This document shows, in pieces, positions 16,876 through 25,841 of a stretch of 64,000 nucleotides of DNA. The position numbers were made by a program, and so were the translations under genes. Source of the stretch: Terriglobia bacterium (GTDB lineage Bacteria; Acidobacteriota; Terriglobia; Terriglobales; Acidobacteriaceae); the NCBI GenBank assembly GCA_020073565.1, contig JAIQEY010000020.1, positions 31,418-95,417 of the forward strand. The letters run 5' to 3'. The number at the start of each line of letters is the position of its first letter. The first letter of the stretch is position 1. The notes beneath the pieces are model-generated. The model was not told where the DNA came from and ran no database searches. It worked only from the letters and a program-made list of their open reading frames with translations.

Positions 16876-18597
16876 CTAGAACGCGCTGCCCCCGCCTCCG
16901 CCGAATCCTCCGCCGGAGAAGCCGCCTCCGCCTCCGCCACCGAAGCCAGAGCCGGTCGAACTGGAGCGGGGAGCTGAGACGAACACCTGGTGCATGTCGC
17001 TGGCCATGCTGTGCATCGAACTGGCAAAGAACAGGGGAGTGAAACCGGTGTAGCCATTCGGCGAAACATACCAGTTGGGGGGATTTTGGACGATGCCGGC
17101 GAAGGCTTGCGCCCACTGATGCTCGACACCGAGCGCCATCGCGTAGGGCAGGAACTTCTCGAAGGTATCGGGCGGCATGCGCTTGATGCGGTCGGCGTCT
17201 ACACGGTTCATGAACTCCTGGAAGCCGAGCACCGCAACCTGGGTGCGAGCACCGAGCCGAGTTTTGGCGGTCATCTGGCGTGCGAAGAGCCACCAGATCA
17301 CGGCGGAGACGAGAGCGCTCACGATCACGAGCGGAATGGAATTGAACAGGTTCATCCAGCCCAGAACCTGGATCGCCGCTACCAGCAGGCCGATCGCGAC
17401 CGCAGCCACGATGCTGTATCCATTGGCTGATTCGGGATCGACCGAGTACATGCCCTTCGACTTGAGCGCAGCCATGATGTTCTGGCGCACGATCGGGATC
17501 GCGGTATAGAAACGGTTCTTCAGGCTCGAGAGGCGGGTCTCGGCAATTCCGCCGGCGAAGATGTTTTCGAGCATCACGCGCTCGTGCGGGGTCAGGTCGC
17601 TGCCCCACTGATCGGCGGGTTTCAGCAGGTGGAAGAGATAGTCCTTATGGTGGAAGATCAGGAAGGTATCGACTTTCTCTTCGATCTTGATATAGCCGCG
17701 GACGGCAAGATCGACAATGGTGGATGTAATGTCGCGCGGATCGATGGTGTCGTCAAGCAATGTTCCGGCTTCGGCGGGAGTTATTCCTTTGGGAGGTTCA
17801 TACATGGGTGCGACCGAGACGCCGGGATCGGGATCGCGGCCTACCGCATGCCAGAGAGCGAACATCACGCCGAGAGTAAGCAGCGGCAGAAACAGGATCG
17901 GATTGCTGCCGAGGAACCATCCCAGCCTGGTCAGCGAACTGGGCGGTTTGAGCACGCCTTGCGGGATGTAGATGTCGATGGTCATGCCGCCGCGCATGGA
18001 CAAGGGGTTGGTGGTTTCGAAGGTGACGTCGGCGCCGTGGACTTCGGCGATGGCTTCGCTCTGCTTTGAACCGTAGGCGCCGGTGAAGGCTTGCGCGCGC
18101 AGGCCACCCGCGGCGTTTTCGGGGAACGTGACGAAGGCGGCCGCGTGGTCGATCGGCACGGGCCAGTCGTTGCCGGTCACGTTCCAGTAGAACTCGTCGT
18201 ACTGGTCGAAGAAGCGGACGCCGTTGCGGACGGTGTAGTCGATGTTCACGACGCGGGTGGTGTCGACCGCGCCGGGGATGTAGATCTTAAGGTCCCGGAA
18301 GTCTCCCGACTTGTGTGACTCGTACTTCAGCCTGGTTCCTTTTTCGTCGGTGATGCGGGTTACGTCGACGAAGAGGGTGTAGTTGGTTCCGTGCGGTCCG
18401 GGGTATTCGATTGGGATGGTGCGATGGATGCCATGCCACTCTCCGACGAAGACGAGCGTGAGCTCTTCGCTGATGTGCGCGGTGCCGTCTTTGCTGATCG
18501 AGATGGTGTCTTTGAAGTCGGACACTCGCCAGTTGCGGGCTTGGGCAGTGGCTCTACTCGGAGGCAATAGTGCCCCTAGCAGCAGGACGAGCAACAT
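16876..18597 (-). CDS. DUF2207 membrane protein with a Gly-rich tail
   Basis: 573 aa from ATG 18597; GTG 18606 is an alternative. The frame continues upstream only because it crosses a dispersed repeat. A signal peptide (M-L-L-V-L-L-L-G, cleavage near A-T-A-Q) is followed by the extracytoplasmic DUF2207 beta domain ('WHGIHRTIPIEY'), a membrane helix around 245-270, a cytoplasmic region with the P-A-E-A-G segment typical of DUF2207, two further hydrophobic helices around 415-460, and a terminal run of about 30 mostly Gly/Ser residues ending in Phe. The family function is unknown. A LemA gene directly upstream on the same strand (80 bp) is a pairing seen in many bacteria. Confidence 0.82.
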   Translation of the reverse strand: MLLVLLLGALLPPSRATAQARNWRVSDFKDTISISKDGTAHISEELTLVFVGEWHGIHRTIPIEYPGPHGTNYTLFVDVTRITDEKGTRLKYESHKSGDFRDLKIYIPGAVDTTRVVNIDYTVRNGVRFFDQYDEFYWNVTGNDWPVPIDHAAAFVTFPENAAGGLRAQAFTGAYGSKQSEAIAEVHGADVTFETTNPLSMRGGMTIDIYIPQGVLKPPSSLTRLGWFLGSNPILFLPLLTLGVMFALWHAVGRDPDPGVSVAPMYEPPKGITPAEAGTLLDDTIDPRDITSTIVDLAVRGYIKIEEKVDTFLIFHHKDYLFHLLKPADQWGSDLTPHERVMLENIFAGGIAETRLSSLKNRFYTAIPIVRQNIMAALKSKGMYSVDPESANGYSIVAAVAIGLLVAAIQVLGWMNLFNSIPLVIVSALVSAVIWWLFARQMTAKTRLGARTQVAVLGFQEFMNRVDADRIKRMPPDTFEKFLPYAMALGVEHQWAQAFAGIVQNPPNWYVSPNGYTGFTPLFFASSMHSMASDMHQVFVSAPRSSSTGSGFGGGGGGGFSGGGFGGGGGSAF

Positions 18598-18625
18598 CTT
18601 TACCACTAAGGACACCCTTAGGCTG

Positions 18626-18640
18626 CGCTCAGGGCAGGCT
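18626..18640 (+). repeat. Dispersed repeat core CGCTCAGGGCAGGCT (copy 2)
   Basis: Second copy of the 15-bp core found at 1549-1563 and inverted at 24398-24412. It lies between the LemA and DUF2207 genes. Confidence 0.55.
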
Positions 18641-18677
18641 CCGGTACACGAAGGACGGAATCGGGTGCGGCGCATTG

Positions 18678-19223
18678 TTAGAACTTCACGGCGACCGGTT
18701 CGCGATCGGTGGCCGCGGTCTCAAAGAACTGTTTCTGCTGGAAGCCGAACATTCCTGCGATCAGGTTGGTGGGGAAGGATTGAATTTTGGTGTTCAGGTC
18801 GCGCACGACTGCGTTGTAATAGCGGCGCGCGTTTTGAATGCCGTCTTCGGTCTGGCCCAGGGAATTCTGGAGTTGCGTGAATTCCTGTGATGCCTGCAAT
18901 TGCGGATAGTTTTCTGCGACCGCGAACAGGCTCTTGAGTGCGCCGGTGAGTTGATTCTCGGCAGCGGCTTTGTCGGCGGGGCCGGTGGCTTGCATCGCCA
19001 TGGAGCGGAACTTCGCGATGTTTTCGAACGTGCCCTTTTCGTGCGCCGCATAACCTTTGACGGTTTCGACCAGGTTGGGGATCAGGTCGTGGCGGCGTTT
19101 CAGCTGCACGTCAATGTCGGACCAGGCGGAATCCGACCGCACGCGCAATTGCACCAGGCCGTTGTACATCATGGCCAGGACAATGCCGATTACGACGAGA
19201 ATGCCAATGAATGCCAAGCCCAT
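18678..19223 (-). CDS. lemA: LemA family protein
   Basis: 181 aa. An N-terminal membrane helix (residues ~4-21, 'IGILVVIGIVLAMMYN') is followed by a long helical domain with the LemA hallmark 'RRHDLIPNLVETVKGYA', then 'QLQNSLGQTEDGIQNARR' and 'FPTNLIAGMFGF'. It is anchored with a short outside N-tail and the helical bundle in the cytoplasm. The cellular role is poorly defined; linkage with DUF2207/TPM-type membrane proteins is recurrent and is repeated here with the gene 80 bp downstream. Confidence 0.93.
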   Translation of the reverse strand: MGLAFIGILVVIGIVLAMMYNGLVQLRVRSDSAWSDIDVQLKRRHDLIPNLVETVKGYAAHEKGTFENIAKFRSMAMQATGPADKAAAENQLTGALKSLFAVAENYPQLQASQEFTQLQNSLGQTEDGIQNARRYYNAVVRDLNTKIQSFPTNLIAGMFGFQQKQFFETAATDREPVAVKF

Positions 19224-19474
19224 GAGTTTCTCCTCGAAGCGGTTTCAAGGCGACGGTAGCACAGGGACGGGGCGGGCGCAACGGAAGCAGGAATTTTCGA
19301 CTCCGGGCAGGTAACAGAAGACAGCTGCTAGCCACTAGCTGTTAGCCGGGAGAAGCTATCCCACAATTGTCCGTGGCTCGTGAAATCGGGCTCTGAGTGT
19401 AATCGCGTGTTGACAGTAGTGTGCCAGTTCCGGCAACGGTCTGGGGAACAAACCCGCAACCAGAGATGTCTAAT

Positions 19475-20974
19475 ATGAAAGTGCGTCTGCCCGGCTTTCT
19501 GAACGTTGCTCTTATGCTTCTGTCGGCCATCACTGCCGATACGAGCGATACTGCGCCACACCTTGTTTTCGGCACCTATCTCGGGGGCCGTGATAAAGAG
19601 TGCACCACAGGCATCGCCGTTGACCAGTCAGGAGATGCATACGTTGTAGGTCGAACCCCCTCACCCGATTTCCCGGTCACCCCAGGCGCATTCAGCACAA
19701 CCACACAAGTCAACAACAACGACTGGACTGCATTTGTTAGCAAGATTAATGAGCACGGAGACCACCTGCTGTACTCTTCTTTTCTTGGAGGAAACTTCCG
19801 CTCGGGCGCGAATGCCATTGCCGTTGACTCGACAGGTCGAGCCTTTATCGTCGGATCAACTTGCTCCTCCAAGTTTCCGACCACGCCCTCCGCGATACTC
19901 CAGAAGCCAGCGGGAAGTGACAAGGCCGATGCCTGCGACGGTTTCTTGGCATGGCTGAATCCTGCGGGCTCGCAGTTGCAGTATGGAACGTTCCTCGGTG
20001 GAAGTCGTGAGGACGCCGCGTCTGCAGTTACGTTAGCTTCCGGTGGTGAAGTGGTCTACGTCGCCGGGTATACCTTTTCTCCGGATTTTCCAGTCACAAC
20101 ATTGGCGGCTCAAGCAAAGTTGAACGGGGTGAGCAACGGGTTCCTCTCTGCTCTGGATGTACGCTCGGGACAATTACTCTACAGCACTTATCTCGGGGGG
20201 AATGGTAACGACCGGGTTACCGCAATTGCCGTGGAACCCGGCGGGGCGGTCTACGTGTCCGGGATCACTGACTCTCAGAAATGGTCGAATGCGCAGCTCT
20301 TGCCTTTCGGTGCAACGGGCGGAACCGACGGTTTCGTTGTCAGAGTCGATCCAACAGGCAAGAAGCATCCGTTCGGCATTCGCATCGGCGGGCGGGGCGA
20401 CGAGATACTAACCAGTATCGCTGTCGATTCGCGGGGAGACATCTACGTGGTCGGATCAACAGGTTCGCGGGATTTCCCCGTCGTAGGCGTTAATCGCGAT
20501 CCGGTAGGCAGCGGCTTCATCACGAAGATCAACGGCCGCCGATTCGCCGAAAAGCAAACAGGAGTGATCTGGTCAAGGCGGCTAGGCGGTCACGGCGATG
20601 ACGCTAATTTGTCTGTTTCCGCCGGAATGCCCCGTTCTGTCTTCCTATCCGGCAGAAGCGGATCGAAGGACTTTCCGACTACCAAGACAGCCATTTACCG
20701 CCACTTCGAAGGGGACAATGACTCGACCCTAATCCAGCTTCGCGCCTCTGACGGCCAACTGCGGTTCGCCTCTTTCATTGGTGGTACACGCCTACACGCA
20801 AGTTGGTACAACGACGAGGCGACAGGTGTCTTCGCGAATGCTAAGGGGGATGTCTACGTCACAGGTTGTACCCTCGATGATCGGTTTCCCGTGACCAACG
20901 GCGCTCTGCAGGCCCGACCCAGGGGCAATTCCGAACCGTTCGTGCTTCGAATGAAATTTCCACTATCAGAGTGA
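19475..20974 (+). CDS. SBBP beta-propeller secreted protein
   Basis: 499 aa from ATG 19475, which opens a signal peptide (MKVRLPGFLNVALMLLSA); the frame extends 18 codons further with no ribosome site. The mature protein is made of repeats with the pattern Y-[SG]-[ST]-[FY]-L-G-G, then I-A-V-D-x-x-G-x-x-[YF]-[VI]-x-G-x-T-x-S-x-[DK]-F-P-[VT], at least seven times. This is the SBBP ('seven-bladed beta-propeller') repeat. Such proteins are secreted or surface-attached and their ligands are mostly unknown. No sorting tag is visible at the C-terminus. Confidence 0.85.
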   Translation: MKVRLPGFLNVALMLLSAITADTSDTAPHLVFGTYLGGRDKECTTGIAVDQSGDAYVVGRTPSPDFPVTPGAFSTTTQVNNNDWTAFVSKINEHGDHLLYSSFLGGNFRSGANAIAVDSTGRAFIVGSTCSSKFPTTPSAILQKPAGSDKADACDGFLAWLNPAGSQLQYGTFLGGSREDAASAVTLASGGEVVYVAGYTFSPDFPVTTLAAQAKLNGVSNGFLSALDVRSGQLLYSTYLGGNGNDRVTAIAVEPGGAVYVSGITDSQKWSNAQLLPFGATGGTDGFVVRVDPTGKKHPFGIRIGGRGDEILTSIAVDSRGDIYVVGSTGSRDFPVVGVNRDPVGSGFITKINGRRFAEKQTGVIWSRRLGGHGDDANLSVSAGMPRSVFLSGRSGSKDFPTTKTAIYRHFEGDNDSTLIQLRASDGQLRFASFIGGTRLHASWYNDEATGVFANAKGDVYVTGCTLDDRFPVTNGALQARPRGNSEPFVLRMKFPLSE

Positions 20975-21084
20975 ATGGACTGGTGCATCCTCAGCAGCCT
21001 CGGAGCTGAAACGTTACTCAGCTGTTGCAGAATCGCCATTGCACGAACAATGCTCGGGTGCCGGCGCTACTCGTGGGCGGCAAT

Positions 21085-22035
21085 CTATGCTCTCGCCTTT
21101 CTTTTCGCCGACGCGGTGGTGATCACAACCACGCTGACCAGCACGAACAAGGTGCCGAGCAAAGTTCGCGGGCCCACCGTTTCTCCGCCCAGGAAATATC
21201 CCAGCGCGACTGCCACCACGGGGTTGACATAGGCATACGTCCCTACCTTTGTCGGAGACTCGTGGTGGATCAGCCATACGTAGGCGGTGAATGCCACGAT
21301 CGATCCGGCCACAACCAGGTAAGCGAGCGCGATCCATGCTCCGCGCGAGACTGCCTGCGGATGAAATCCGTGGAACTCTCCCAGAGTGGCTGATACCAGT
21401 GTCAGGAATACGCCTCCGGTGAGCATCTGGGCGGCAGAGTTCATGGGCTTGGAAGCAGGCAGCGGCAACGTCCGCGTGAGAGCGGAGCCTGCCGACCAGC
21501 TGATGGCTGCGACCACCAGCGCGATGGCGCCTGCCGTATCGATCGGACCTTCACCGAGACTCAGCGAGCGGCTCACCAGCACAGCCACGCCGCCGAGTCC
21601 AACTGCGAGCGCGAATGCCAGCCGAACCGTGAGCCGCTGCGTTCCCAGGAAAAGAATCTCGGAGAGCGCCATGAAGACGGGAATGGTGGCCATCATGACG
21701 GCGGCGATTCCCGAGGATACGCGCCGTTCGGCCCAGAACAGCAGTCCGTAGTCGAGGACGAAAATCAACACCGCCAGTAGCGAAGCCGCCGTCCACTCAC
21801 GACTCGTGGGCGAGGCCGTGCCTTTCGTTCGCATCCAGGCATACAAAATTGCTCCCGCCAGGACGAAACGTATTCCGGCGAGCAGAAAGGGCGGAACTTC
21901 TCGGACTCCTATGCGGATCGCCAGAAAGGTCGAGCCCCAGACGAAATAGATGATGCTGAATGCCAGTAACACTTTCCAGGTTGCTGGGCGGGTTGTTTGA
22001 TCCACTGTGTGCTCCGCTGGACGTTGGACCGGCAA
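21085..22035 (-). CDS. EamA/DMT-superfamily exporter
   Basis: 316 aa. Ten hydrophobic helices are arranged as two EamA repeats of five: the first opens with 'FVWGSTFLAIRIGVREVPP' and the second with 'ALVVAAISWSAGSAL'. This is the drug/metabolite transporter superfamily (YedA/RhaT-like), inner membrane, usually exporting amino acids or small metabolites by proton exchange. The last residues are basic (K-R-K-A-R-A), as expected for a cytoplasmic C-terminus. It is a single gene converging with the SBBP gene, with no operon partner to hint at a substrate. Confidence 0.9.
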   Translation of the reverse strand: MPVQRPAEHTVDQTTRPATWKVLLAFSIIYFVWGSTFLAIRIGVREVPPFLLAGIRFVLAGAILYAWMRTKGTASPTSREWTAASLLAVLIFVLDYGLLFWAERRVSSGIAAVMMATIPVFMALSEILFLGTQRLTVRLAFALAVGLGGVAVLVSRSLSLGEGPIDTAGAIALVVAAISWSAGSALTRTLPLPASKPMNSAAQMLTGGVFLTLVSATLGEFHGFHPQAVSRGAWIALAYLVVAGSIVAFTAYVWLIHHESPTKVGTYAYVNPVVAVALGYFLGGETVGPRTLLGTLFVLVSVVVITTASAKRKARA

Positions 22036-22160
22036 CGCTATATCAAATAGATCACCGCAGAGGGTTTGGCGACGCAGGGTTCTAGCATGAGAAGTTAAAT
22101 TCGAACGACGGACTTTTGTTTATGGTGACATTCCTGACGACTGGAACGGCGGTTGGAGAG

Positions 22161-22224
22161 GTAGGGGTCCTTCGACTCCACAGGAACTTCACTTCGTGAA
22201 GTTCTTGCTCCGCTCAGGATGACA
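22161..22224 (+). repeat. 64-bp palindromic intergenic element (copy 1)
   Basis: Same length and ends as the copy at 29478-29541 (GTAGGGGTCCTTCGACTCC ... CCGCTCAGGATGACA), with a central hairpin GAACTTCAC-TTC-GTGAAGTTC. Where the other copy has C/G at one stem pair this one has G/C, a compensatory change. It lies between two minus-strand genes, 12 bp past the VWA gene stop. Confidence 0.75.
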
Positions 22225-22236
22225 TGGGAGCCGGTG

Positions 22237-23238
22237 CTACTGTCTTGGGGCGTAGTAGCCGCGGCGGGCTCGCACTTGCAGGTCTTTCTTGAGCGCGGTG
22301 ATTTCAATGGAGCGGAAGCGGCCATCGGCATCGAAGTTGCTGGGTTTGTAGGAGACGGCGTACTGGCTGCGAAGTTCGTCTTCGATGGCGGCGAAGGAGT
22401 GCGTGATGTCCTTCATCTTGAAGGGGAAGAAGGCGCGTCCGCCGGTGGCGGAGGCGAGGTCTTCGAGAACTTTGTCGCCGCGCAGGATCAACCCGCTGTC
22501 GTCGGTGGAAATCGCGTAAATCAGAACTTCAGCGCGCTGCGCCATTTCGATGGCTTGGGCGCGCGAGTACTCACTCTGGTTGTCTTCACCGTCGCTCAGG
22601 ATGACGATGGCCTTCCGGATCGGATGATCGGAATGCTCGCTCAGAAGCTTCTCTCTGCAAGCCTTGTAAACGGCGTCGTAGAGCGCGGTTCCTCCGCCAT
22701 CGCTGAGACGCTGCACTCCGGCTGCAAGCGCGGCGACGTCGTCGGTGAAATCCTGCGTGATCTTGCTCTGCTTGTTGAAGCCCGCGACGAAGGCCTTGTC
22801 GTAGCCGGGACGGATGATGTGCTGCAGAAATCCGGTGGCGGCTTCTTTTTCAAATGCAAACCGGCTTTGCACGGAGCCGCTGACATCGACCAGGAGTCCC
22901 ATCTGGATGGGAAGGTCGGTTTCGCGCCGGAAGTTCAGGATTGACTGCACCGGCTTGTGATCGTCGAAAAACGAGAAATCGTTCTGGTTCAGATTGCGCA
23001 CGAACTTGCCATGACGGTCGGTGGCGATGAAAAGTACGTTGACTTCGTCGACGCGCTTATGAATGGTGAGGACGGACTCCTCGGCGCCATCGCTGGTGAG
23101 CGCGGGAAGAGCGGTCGCGTACACCGAATTCTCAACGGCTGAGGTTGTACCAACGTATGAAGTGCTCTGGCCCAAACCTGCGGCGCACAACGCAAGAACC
23201 GCGGTTAATGCCCAACCGAATTTGTTTTGCTTCGTCAT
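22237..23238 (-). CDS. Secreted VWA-domain protein (Acidobacterial VWFA-related type)
   Basis: 333 aa from ATG 23238 (signal peptide M-T-K-Q-N-K-F-G-W, hydrophobic core, cleavage near L-G-Q). A short beta domain ('VNVLFIATDRHGKFVRNL', 'DFSFFDD') precedes a von Willebrand A domain with an intact MIDAS: D-V-S-G-S, then T-A-L-Y-D-A-V and 'ILSDGEDNQS'. The C-terminal strand pair includes 'YAVSYKP' and ends in R-R-G-Y-Y. This is the architecture of the VWFA-related family that is expanded in Acidobacteriota; it probably mediates extracytoplasmic protein contacts through a metal ion. It is divergent from the SYLF gene. Confidence 0.88.
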   Translation of the reverse strand: MTKQNKFGWALTAVLALCAAGLGQSTSYVGTTSAVENSVYATALPALTSDGAEESVLTIHKRVDEVNVLFIATDRHGKFVRNLNQNDFSFFDDHKPVQSILNFRRETDLPIQMGLLVDVSGSVQSRFAFEKEAATGFLQHIIRPGYDKAFVAGFNKQSKITQDFTDDVAALAAGVQRLSDGGGTALYDAVYKACREKLLSEHSDHPIRKAIVILSDGEDNQSEYSRAQAIEMAQRAEVLIYAISTDDSGLILRGDKVLEDLASATGGRAFFPFKMKDITHSFAAIEDELRSQYAVSYKPSNFDADGRFRSIEITALKKDLQVRARRGYYAPRQ

Positions 23239-23561
23239 TCTTTCGCCTTGCTGGCCCATCCCAACACTTGCAGTCAGGTTCCAGATTATTCGATGCACGC
23301 CAGGGGCCGAAGACCGGGAAACCCCGCTGCAATCGACTGTAGGCTGTTTTCATAGCGAAGTCCAAGTTACAAAAGGAGTACGCAAGCAGTGCTGGATTTA
23401 ACCATAAGGCAGTCAATGGGTTATAAACCCATTCTTGAAAGGGTTGACGGTCGACGACCCACTCCCATTTAGCCTGAATGGAAATCAGCGTGCACCTCCT
23501 CAAGTTCAAAGTTGAGTTTTGAGCTTTCGCAGGATAATTTTTCCATGATTGGGGAGGGTTC
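23239..23561. other. Divergent intergenic region, no gene seen
   Basis: 323 bp between the VWA and SYLF genes. No credible ORF. The only structure noted is the palindrome ATGGGTT-ATA-AACCCAT at 23416-23432, the size of a small repressor operator. Confidence 0.4.
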
Positions 23562-24275
23562 ATGAAAAAACTGCTGACCGCGGTGGTGTTTCTCTTTGTC
23601 TTATCCGTGACGATGGCAGCGGCCGATAACGAACACGAAAACGACCGGGTCAAGGAAGCCGGGGAAGTGATGAAAGAGATCATCAATATTCCGGACGACA
23701 TCCCGAAGGATCTGATGGATCGGGCGGAGTGCGTGATTGTGCTGCCTTCGGTGAAGAAGGTGGCGATCGGGATCGGCGGAAGCTACGGCCGAGGAGTGAT
23801 GACTTGCCGGACCGGGCAGCATTTCACCGGGTCGTGGAGCGCTCCGGCGATGTACGCGCTGGAAGGCGGCAACATCGGATTTCAACTGGGCGGCGAGGCG
23901 ACGGACTTTATTCTGCTGGTGATGAACCCGCGGGGCGCGGCGAGTTTGATGGGCAGCAAGGTGAAGCTGGGGGCGGACGCGGCTGCAGCCGCTGGACCGA
24001 AAGGGCGCGCGGCGGCCGCCGACACGGACGTGGCGATGCGGGCGGAGATTCTATCGTACTCACGGTCCCGCGGACTGTTTGCCGGGGTGTCGCTGGAAGG
24101 ATCGACGTTGCGGCCGGATAATCGCGCGAATGAGAAACTTTATGGAAGGAAGTTGAGCGCAAAAGAAATTATCCGGCAGGGGAAGGCGGGGGCGCCGGCG
24201 TCGGCGCATGAGTTGCTGTCGCTGCTGAATTCGAAATTCCCCAAGAATCAATCGGAACCGAAGTCGTTGCAGTGA
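23562..24275 (+). CDS. SYLF/YSC84-domain lipid-binding secreted protein
   Basis: 237 aa. ATG 23562 follows GGGGAGGGTTC. A signal peptide (MKKLLTAVVFLFVLSVTMAA) is followed by the SYLF pattern: 'DRAECVIVLPSVKKVAIGIG', 'YGRGVMTCR', 'WSAPAMYALEGGNIGFQLGG', 'TDFILLVMN' and 'SYSRSRGLFAGVSLEGSTL'. The family binds phosphoinositides in eukaryotes; bacterial exported members are thought to interact with membrane lipids. A basic, flexible tail follows. It is a single gene. Confidence 0.9.
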   Translation: MKKLLTAVVFLFVLSVTMAAADNEHENDRVKEAGEVMKEIINIPDDIPKDLMDRAECVIVLPSVKKVAIGIGGSYGRGVMTCRTGQHFTGSWSAPAMYALEGGNIGFQLGGEATDFILLVMNPRGAASLMGSKVKLGADAAAAAGPKGRAAAADTDVAMRAEILSYSRSRGLFAGVSLEGSTLRPDNRANEKLYGRKLSAKEIIRQGKAGAPASAHELLSLLNSKFPKNQSEPKSLQ

Positions 24276-24388
24276 GGGACTCTTGCTCGTTTTATGAACC
24301 ACCGAAAATGCGAGCTCTACAACCACCCGCAGTGATAACCTTAGTGCATTTTGGGGATACTGTCTGCGTTATTTCAGCCCGCAGACTT

Positions 24389-24434
24389 GCGCGGACAAGC
24401 CTGCCCTGAGCGAAGTCGAAGGGAGTGTCCGCGC
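24389..24434. repeat. Dispersed repeat with 9-bp terminal inverted repeat (copy 3 of the CGCTCAGGGCAGGCT core)
   Basis: GCGCGGACA (24389-24397) and TGTCCGCGC (24426-24434) are perfect inverted ends around the inverted core AGCCTGCCCTGAGCG (24398-24412). This is the most complete copy and suggests the element is a small palindromic unit of about 46 bp. It sits 15 bp before the next start codon. Confidence 0.65.
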
Positions 24435-24449
24435 TACACAGGTGGGGCG

Positions 24450-25841
24450 ATGTTCTTCGAACAGTTCTATCTGACTTGTTTGGCGCATGCGTCGTACATG
24501 ATTGGTTCGGGCGGCGAGGCGGCGGTGGTGGATCCGCAGCGCGATGTGGATCTGTATCTGAAACTTGCCGAGGAACAGAATCTCAAGATCCGGCACATTT
24601 TTGAAACCCATCTGCACGCGGATTTTGTCTCCGGGCACAAGGAACTGGCGGAGCGGACGGGAGCTCAGATTTATATCGGAGCCCAGGCTGGCGCCGCTTT
24701 TCCGCATGTGCCTCTCACCGATGGCTTCGAAGTGAGGATGGGGGCGATTCGGGTGCGCGCACTGGAAACGCCGGGGCACACGCCGGAGAGCGTTTGCTTT
24801 GTCGTGATCGATGAAGAGAAATCTTCGCAGCCCTGGGCGGTGCTTACGGGCGACACGCTTTTCATCGGTGATGTGGGCCGGCCGGATCTTTCGCGCACGC
24901 ACACTCCACAACAGCTGGCAGGGCTACTTTATGACAGTCTGCATCAGAAGTTGCTCACCTTGCCGGATGCCACGCTGGTGTATCCGGCGCACGGGGCGGG
25001 CTCGCTCTGCGGGCGCAGCATGCGGGCGGAGCGATGGTCGACGATCGGAAGCGAGCGGTTGACGAACTCTGCGCTGCAGATCGCAAGCCGCGAGGAATTT
25101 GTCCGGCAGGTAACTGCGAATCTTCCGGCGCGGCCCGATTACTTTCTGGAGGATTCGGAGATTAACCGGTCGGGGGCGACGGCGTTGACGGAGTTGTTGC
25201 CGCTTACGCCGCTCACACCGGCGGCGTTGAAGGGGTTGCTCGACGAAGGTGCGAATGTGCTGGATGTGCGGCCGGGGGAACAGTTTGCTGCCGGGCATGT
25301 GCCGGGTTCGATCGGCATTGCGCTTTCGGGGCAGTTTGCTTCCTGGGCGGGTGGCCTGCTGGGAATTCATTCGAAGCCGGTTCTGGTTGCGGAGAGCGAT
25401 GCGCAGGTTGACGAAGCGCGGATGCGGCTGGCGCGGGTGGGCATTGAAGAAGTCCGCGGATTTCTGGCCGGCGGCTTTACGGCTTGGCAGAGAGCAGGGC
25501 TGCCGATGTTGGTGACGCCGCAGATCTCGGTACAGGAACTGCGGGAGAAACTGCACGACGACAGCGTTGCAGTGCTCGATGTGCGCCGGGAAGGCGAATG
25601 GCAGACAGGGCACATCGCGCAGGCGGACTGGCGCGCGCTGGATACGTTTCCGCACGGGGTGCCAGCACTGGATAGGAGTCGGCCCGTCGCCGTCCATTGC
25701 AAGAGCGGGTACCGGAGCATGATCGCTTGCAGTTTGCTGGAGCGGGGCGGGCGTCGCGACGTCATCAATATTGCGGGCGGCTTTGATGCCTGGCGGGCCG
25801 CTGGACTTCCTGAAGTTGTGGAACAACCTACGCAGGCGTGA
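24450..25841 (+). CDS. Persulfide-dioxygenase-type MBL protein fused to two rhodanese domains
   Basis: 463 aa from ATG 24450; the frame upstream crosses a dispersed repeat and is not coding. Residues 1-~240: metallo-beta-lactamase fold with 'FETHLHADFVSGH', 'ETPGHTPES', 'TGDTLFIGDVGRPD' and 'YPAHGAGS', the ETHE1/persulfide dioxygenase group, which oxidises glutathione or CoA persulfide. A first rhodanese domain (~260-350) reads V-L-V-A-E-S-D where a catalytic Cys is expected and so is probably inactive. The second (~365-455) has 'VHCKSGYRS' with Cys417. The layout suggests sulfide detoxification with persulfide handed between domains. Its stop overlaps the next start by 1 bp. Confidence 0.88.
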   Translation: MFFEQFYLTCLAHASYMIGSGGEAAVVDPQRDVDLYLKLAEEQNLKIRHIFETHLHADFVSGHKELAERTGAQIYIGAQAGAAFPHVPLTDGFEVRMGAIRVRALETPGHTPESVCFVVIDEEKSSQPWAVLTGDTLFIGDVGRPDLSRTHTPQQLAGLLYDSLHQKLLTLPDATLVYPAHGAGSLCGRSMRAERWSTIGSERLTNSALQIASREEFVRQVTANLPARPDYFLEDSEINRSGATALTELLPLTPLTPAALKGLLDEGANVLDVRPGEQFAAGHVPGSIGIALSGQFASWAGGLLGIHSKPVLVAESDAQVDEARMRLARVGIEEVRGFLAGGFTAWQRAGLPMLVTPQISVQELREKLHDDSVAVLDVRREGEWQTGHIAQADWRALDTFPHGVPALDRSRPVAVHCKSGYRSMIACSLLERGGRRDVINIAGGFDAWRAAGLPEVVEQPTQA

